Source of the DNA: Candidatus Thorarchaeota archaeon
GTDB taxonomy: Archaea; Asgardarchaeota; Thorarchaeia; Thorarchaeales; Thorarchaeaceae
NCBI GenBank assembly: GCA_016841005.1
Contig: JAEORG010000425.1
Location: forward strand, 1-9,494
Direction of reading: 5' to 3'
DNA: 9,494 nucleotides
Every line of letters starts with the position of its first letter. The first letter of the stretch is position 1. A program made the position numbers and the translations under genes. Positions 6,878-9,494 of this stretch are shown piece after piece. Under the pieces are notes generated by a model. It ran no database searches and had not been told where the DNA came from. It saw nothing but the letters and a program-made list of their open reading frames with translations.

Positions 6878-8050
6878 TCAAAGAAGCTGTTTCAATGCTT
6901 TAGGTAACACTAACGAATCCTCAACGTTTGCCATTGAGAACTTTGTACTCATATCTCCTGATACAAACTCCAACTCCTTTGCATCAACTAGAGCGCTCAA
7001 ATCAACCTCTAACAACCTATTATTTCTGAGGAGCAGCCGTTTCAGTTTGTGACATTTGTATAGTGGATTGAGATTAATTGTGGTTAGACCATTATCAGAG
7101 AGTGTCAAAAATTCTAGGTTAATACAATCTTCCAGAGGACTTAGATCGATGTTGACCAAACCATTCTCAAAAAGACTCAGATTCTTTAATTCATTACATC
7201 CAGCCAATCCATTCAAATCTATAGAGGTGAAATTGTTCTTTCCTAGCCACAGAGATTCTAGCTGTGCACAATCCTTGAGGGGAGTAAGATCAATATCATC
7301 GAGTTTGTTATTGGATAGATAGAGTTCTCGTAATTCAGAGCAACTGGATAATGGACTTAGGTCAAGATCTGTCAACTTACATTCATCAAGTCGCAAATAA
7401 CGTAGATTACTACAATCAGCAAGAGGGGAGAGGTTAATGCTACTAATTTCATTTCCTTTTAGATTTAGATTAACCAGATTCTGTAAGCTAGACAAAGGAG
7501 AAAGGTCAAGAGATGTGGCTCCTGATTTTTCAAGCTCTAATTTTCTGAGATTTCTGCATGATTTTAAGGGCTTAAGATCAAGGGAACGAATCCTATTCAG
7601 TGCTAAGGTGAGAGTGACAAGGTTCTCCAAATCCGAGAGTGGTGCAAGGTCTATGTCCTCTAGCCCTAAACTCCTAAGATTGAGCATTCGAAGGTCATTG
7701 AGGCCCTTTACTGGGTGGAGGTCAATCTTCTGCATTATGTTACTTCGTAGGTTTAAAGCTCTAAGATTCTTCAATGAGGATAGAGGTTCTAAATCAATCT
7801 CTTTGATTCTGTTATACCAGAGGTTCACAACTCTTAATGTTTCGATTCCCCCAAGTGGAGAGAGATCCATAGATTCATTGTCGTTATGACTCAGGACCAG
7901 AGCACGTAGGTCAGTCATTTCTTTGACAGGAGACAGGTCAATTGAAGTGATTCCTTTACCTCGGAGATTAATCGCCTGTGTGTCCTTTGGAAAGGAAGTT
8001 TCCTCTGTCCGTTCATTACGAACCTGATAACGAAAGAGAATATTTTCCAT
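6878..8050 (-). CDS. Cytosolic leucine-rich-repeat (LRR) protein, 13 full repeats of exactly 24 residues
   Basis: 390 residues without a signal peptide or membrane segment. After an N-terminal cap of about 37 residues (part of a repeat, INLRGKGITSI), thirteen consecutive units of exactly 24 residues run from D38 to 349, with a fourteenth, partial unit from D350 and a C-terminal tail. Each unit opens DLSPL and carries LxxLxLxxN in its second half, giving the curved solenoid of an LRR protein, which normally binds another protein through its concave face. Position 8 of the unit is Cys in units 6 and 8-13 (residues 165, 213, 237, 261, 285, 309, 333) and Leu, Ile or Met in the others. No enzymatic or GTPase domain is attached, so no specific function can be given. 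The ATG at 8048-8050 is preceded by GGTGGGAG (8055-8062). The gene is 75 bp upstream of, and on the same strand as, the surface-protein gene, so cotranscription is possible. Confidence 0.92.
   Translation of the reverse strand: MENILFRYQVRNERTEETSFPKDTQAINLRGKGITSIDLSPVKEMTDLRALVLSHNDNESMDLSPLGGIETLRVVNLWYNRIKEIDLEPLSSLKNLRALNLRSNIMQKIDLHPVKGLNDLRMLNLRSLGLEDIDLAPLSDLENLVTLTLALNRIRSLDLKPLKSCRNLRKLELEKSGATSLDLSPLSSLQNLVNLNLKGNEISSINLSPLADCSNLRYLRLDECKLTDLDLSPLSSCSELRELYLSNNKLDDIDLTPLKDCAQLESLWLGKNNFTSIDLNGLAGCNELKNLSLFENGLVNIDLSPLEDCINLEFLTLSDNGLTTINLNPLYKCHKLKRLLLRNNRLLEVDLSALVDAKELEFVSGDMSTKFSMANVEDSLVLPKALKQLL
7004..7939 (-). repeat. 72-bp coding periodicity (13 LRR units)
   Basis: The LRR units follow each other every 72 bp with no insertion or deletion across 936 bp. 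At DNA level the copies are diverged; conserved patches such as the complement of GATCTTGAC or GATATTGAT recur once per unit. The array grew by in-frame duplication and is now held by protein-level constraint. Confidence 0.8.
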
Positions 8051-8089
8051 TAGTCTCCCACCTACTTACACAAATCCTCTAATGTTCAT

Positions 8090-8100
8090 AGTATTTAGAG
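8090..8100 (-). promoter_or_regulatory. Possible TATA element of the LRR gene
   Basis: On the minus strand tctaaatact lies about 40-50 nt before the LRR ATG. A start of transcription about 25 nt downstream would leave a short leader of about 20 nt containing the GGTGGGAG ribosome-binding site. The match to an archaeal TATA box is weak. The same bases read on the plus strand (gtatttaga) could also serve a plus-strand transcript. Confidence 0.3.
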
Positions 8101-8115
8101 TTAGCGAGAGGGAGC

Positions 8116-8280
8116 AGGTGAATGCTGGAAAAGAATGGAGCCCCAGCATTCAGACCTCGGAGGAGAGGAGAGGTTGCGTCGGCGAAGAAATCGTCGAGTT
8201 TGGGGGAGATTCGCTGTAAGATGTTACTCGGGAGTGAGCAACTTTGAGGTTATGGATGATGTCCACATGCCGACGCACGA
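8116..8280 (-). ncRNA. Candidate structured RNA (orientation uncertain, minus strand preferred)
   Basis: The block has a long-range 9-bp perfect stem, tgcgtcggc (8175-8183) with gccgacgca (8269-8277), closing an 85-nt loop. Inside is a 7-bp hairpin, 8223-8229 with 8236-8242. Beside it is a separate 10-bp perfect hairpin, tgaatgctgg (8119-8128) with ccagcattca (8143-8152); dropping its outermost pair lets it extend by a 2-nt bulge to aggt/acct (8116-8119/8154-8157). The 7-bp hairpin has a G-U pair if read on the minus strand but an A-C mismatch on the plus strand, which favours minus-strand transcription. A TATA-like stretch (8301-8316) lies 25-35 bp before 8280 in that direction. I do not recognise SRP RNA, RNase P RNA or a known riboswitch. 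It could be a free RNA, the leader of the LRR gene, or a dispersed DNA repeat. A 41-codon plus-strand ORF (8122-8247) overlaps it. Confidence 0.3.
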
Positions 8281-8300
8281 ATTATTATGAAATCATAGCC

Positions 8301-8324
8301 CTTAATATATAATATCTGTATATT
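8301..8324. promoter_or_regulatory. AT-rich TATA-like element, usable in both directions
   Basis: The stretch cttaatatataatatctg followed by tatatta is the strongest TATA-like sequence in the intergenic region and is close to symmetric. Leftward it would place a transcript start near 8280, at the edge of the structured block. Rightward it would start transcription near 8335-8345, giving the beta-helix gene a leader of about 150 nt. Direction cannot be decided from sequence alone. Confidence 0.4.
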
Positions 8325-8328
8325 ACCT

Positions 8329-8348
8329 CCTTTCGATTATTCGGAAGG
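8329..8348 (+). other. Small hairpin in the presumed leader of the beta-helix gene
   Basis: cctttcg (8329-8335) pairs with cggaagg (8342-8348) around the 6-nt loop attatt. One pair is U-G on the plus strand and would be a mismatch on the minus strand. It could equally be chance or part of the promoter. Confidence 0.3.
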
Positions 8349-8362
8349 TTGTATTCTGTGTA

Positions 8363-8374
8363 GACAAGCTTGTC
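8363..8374. promoter_or_regulatory. Perfect 12-bp palindrome, possible operator
   Basis: gacaagcttgtc is fully self-complementary and lies 116 bp before the GTG of the beta-helix gene, downstream of the TATA-like stretch. A dimeric regulator could bind such a site, but one or two 12-bp palindromes are expected by chance in a window this long. Confidence 0.25.
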
Positions 8375-8480
8375 CATATTATTACCAATTCATATTAGAA
8401 TTTGAATCCTCAGAGAATGTCTTCAGCGGTGAATTCTTTAGCTCACAAAAGCCATAAGAAACCTCTGCCATTTTCTCTAC

Positions 8481-8486
8481 GGTGGT
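8481..8486 (+). promoter_or_regulatory. Ribosome-binding site (GGTGGT) for the GTG start at 8491
   Basis: GGTG at 8481-8484 is 6 nt from GTG 8491-8493. The frame has a stop at 8455-8457, and the only other candidate is GTG 8482-8484, inside this site, so 8491 is preferred. The signal sequence begins a few residues later, which agrees with this choice. Confidence 0.6.
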
Positions 8487-8490
8487 ATGC

Positions 8491-9494
8491 GTGGGTAATC
8501 CGTTCAAGAGAGTTGTGTTTGGATTATTCCTATCATTCTTCATCTTTACACTATTGATTACCCCACTTACAGAAAAAATTGGGATTATTACACTGGACCC
8601 AGTTGAATCCAATAGACATAATCTGATTGCATTGAATCCGATAGAGATAACCAGTAACACGGACCCGGATTGGGGGTATTTCGATGGATTGGGATCTCAG
8701 GCAGTTCCATATCGTCTTCATGATATTACAATTAGCGCTTCAGACACTCAACTGATTACTATAACTGGCACAGACAAGTACTTTGAGATATACAATTGCA
8801 TCTTAAACAATCAAAATTGGGGTAATGTGGATGGGATTTATCTCCAGAGCACCAAGAACGGAAAGATATACAATAACAATCTAACAAATAGTCAGCATTC
8901 TATATTCATTGATACGGCTTGCGATAACATCGAAATTTATGGAAATACTGCTAATCACACAGGAGGGTCAGATAGAGGAGGTAGTGGTGTTCGAGTGAAT
9001 GGTTCTGCGAATATTTACATTCATGACAACATATTGTACGACCATGCATTCAACGGTATTTGGGTTGAAAACACGATAAACTGCGATATTGTACATAACA
9101 CAGTGTATGATTGTGAAACTGGTATATGGTCAATAGAAAGTGGCGACGATTTCGTCATTACAGACAACAGAGTCTATGATATAACTTGCACTGCAATCAG
9201 AGTTGAAGCGCCTAGCTATGTTGCAGACAATACCGTATATAATAGCGAAGATGGTATTCTTACTTTAGCGGACGCTGAAGTTTATCACAATACAATCCAC
9301 GATTGTGAGTCAGGCTTACGAACACTAGCTACAACAGACGCACATTATAATACAATCTACAATTGCGATTGGGGTATTGTCGCTCAAGATACGACCATAG
9401 CTTACCAGAATTCAATCTATTACAATGGTTTTGGTATCCTCGTTGAGAGTAGTGATACATCAAATGAATTCTATGAGAATACAATATATCAAAA
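8491..9494 (+). CDS. Exported NosD-like right-handed parallel beta-helix protein (3' end outside the window)
   Basis: The frame is open from GTG 8491 to the right edge and gives 334 residues. It starts MGNPFKR, then a hydrophobic signal sequence (about residues 8-24, VVFGLFLSFFIFTLLI). A region typical of the start of archaeal NosD/CASH beta-helix proteins follows (the set around WGYFDGLGSQAVPYRLHD, then FEIYNCIL). About eleven short coils of 20-28 residues come next, each with a central Asn (YNNNL, YGNTA, HDNIL, HNTVYD, DNRVYD, DNTVYN, HNTIHD, YNTIYN, QNSIYY, ENTIYQ) and a Gly-Ile turn (DGIY, NGIW, TGIW, DGIL, WGIV, FGIL). Such Asn ladders stack inside a beta-helix. Several coils also place Cys after the Asp or Asn (C208, C272, C292). 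Related proteins bind or cleave polysaccharides or act in surface display; no catalytic residues can be assigned here, and the missing C-terminus may hold an anchor. The last coils shorten to a regular 20 residues. Confidence 0.87.
   Translation, partial: MGNPFKRVVFGLFLSFFIFTLLITPLTEKIGIITLDPVESNRHNLIALNPIEITSNTDPDWGYFDGLGSQAVPYRLHDITISASDTQLITITGTDKYFEIYNCILNNQNWGNVDGIYLQSTKNGKIYNNNLTNSQHSIFIDTACDNIEIYGNTANHTGGSDRGGSGVRVNGSANIYIHDNILYDHAFNGIWVENTINCDIVHNTVYDCETGIWSIESGDDFVITDNRVYDITCTAIRVEAPSYVADNTVYNSEDGILTLADAEVYHNTIHDCESGLRTLATTDAHYNTIYNCDWGIVAQDTTIAYQNSIYYNGFGILVESSDTSNEFYENTIYQ

Larger units (their letters stand above)
8051..8490. other. 440-bp intergenic region with a structured block and promoter-like signals
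   Basis: No convincing protein gene lies between the LRR start (8050, minus) and the beta-helix start (8491, plus). From left to right it holds a weak TATA-like element (8090-8100), a GC-richer block with strong inverted repeats (about 8116-8280), an AT-rich TATA-like stretch (8301-8324), a 7-bp hairpin (8329-8348) and a perfect 12-bp palindrome (8363-8374). The last 100 bp before 8481 are AT-rich and show nothing else I can name. Confidence 0.7.

Noticed and set aside
7437..7889. 150-codon plus-strand ORF opposite the LRR gene
   Set aside because: Its Arg/Ser/Phe-rich sequence follows the 72-bp period of the LRR array on the other strand, so it is an antisense shadow.
7004..7939. CRISPR array suggested by the 72-bp regularity
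   Set aside because: The units are diverged, contiguous and translate into a perfect 24-residue LRR pattern, without identical repeats separated by unique spacers.
8101..8290. Known archaeal RNA (RNase P RNA, SRP RNA, box C/D or H/ACA guide)
   Set aside because: I looked on both strands for the conserved RNase P core, the SRP domain IV loop and clear C/D or ACA boxes. Only a weak C-like box (atgatgt near 8256) is present, without a matching D box.
8051..8490. Insertion sequence or MITE
   Set aside because: No terminal inverted repeats with a flanking target-site duplication could be found; the stems are internal hairpins. A dispersed repeat remains possible but needs a genome search.
8417..8554. 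Short plus-strand ORF (ATG 8417) overlapping the beta-helix start
   Set aside because: About 45 codons in a different frame with no good ribosome-binding site; the overlapping frame has a signal peptide and beta-helix coils.
8382..8660. 92-codon minus-strand ORF over the start of the beta-helix gene
   Set aside because: It lies antisense to the signal sequence and first domain of a well-supported gene and shows no domain or ribosome-binding site.

Overview
The window reads as archaeal DNA, most likely from an Asgard-type archaeon (Thorarchaeia-like is my best guess). This rests on gene style and not on a marker gene. Start sites are preceded by archaeal-type GGTGA, GGTGG or GGAGGT ribosome-binding sites. 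There is a surface protein with tandem DUF2341-type modules, a Thr/Pro stalk and a C-terminal membrane anchor. There is also an exported NosD-like parallel beta-helix protein, a cytosolic leucine-rich-repeat (LRR) protein and a large TPR protein. No rRNA, tRNA, CRISPR array, transposase or phage gene was seen.

Layout, left to right: (1) 2-214 (+), the C-terminal 70 codons of an unrecognised gene entering from the left edge. (2) 227-1939 (-), a 570-residue TPR protein, convergent with the first gene across 12 bp; two TPR blocks are separated by a Pro/Glu/Lys-rich linker that contains a 24-bp tandem repeat. (3) 1940-2080, a 141-bp divergent promoter region. (4) 2081-3457 (+), a cation diffusion facilitator (CDF) metal transporter with three consecutive ZT_dimer-like cytoplasmic domains instead of the usual one. 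(5) 3476-6802 (-), a 1108-residue TTG-started membrane-anchored surface protein. (6) 6878-8050 (-), a 390-residue LRR protein with strict 24-residue periodicity, 75 bp upstream of the surface-protein gene and possibly cotranscribed with it. (7) 8051-8490, a 440-bp intergenic region with a GC-richer, strongly structured block (about 8116-8280), a TATA-like element on its right side, a small hairpin and a perfect 12-bp palindrome. (8) 8491-9494 (+), the N-terminal 334 codons of an exported beta-helix protein that begins with GTG and runs off the right edge.

The genes do not form an obvious pathway. The right half looks like a cell-surface locus with two exported proteins and an LRR interaction protein. 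The left half holds a scaffold-type TPR protein and a metal exporter, divergently transcribed. The points most worth a second look are the triple-domain CDF transporter and the structured intergenic block at 8116-8280, which could be an undescribed small RNA, a structured leader of the LRR gene, or a dispersed repeat.
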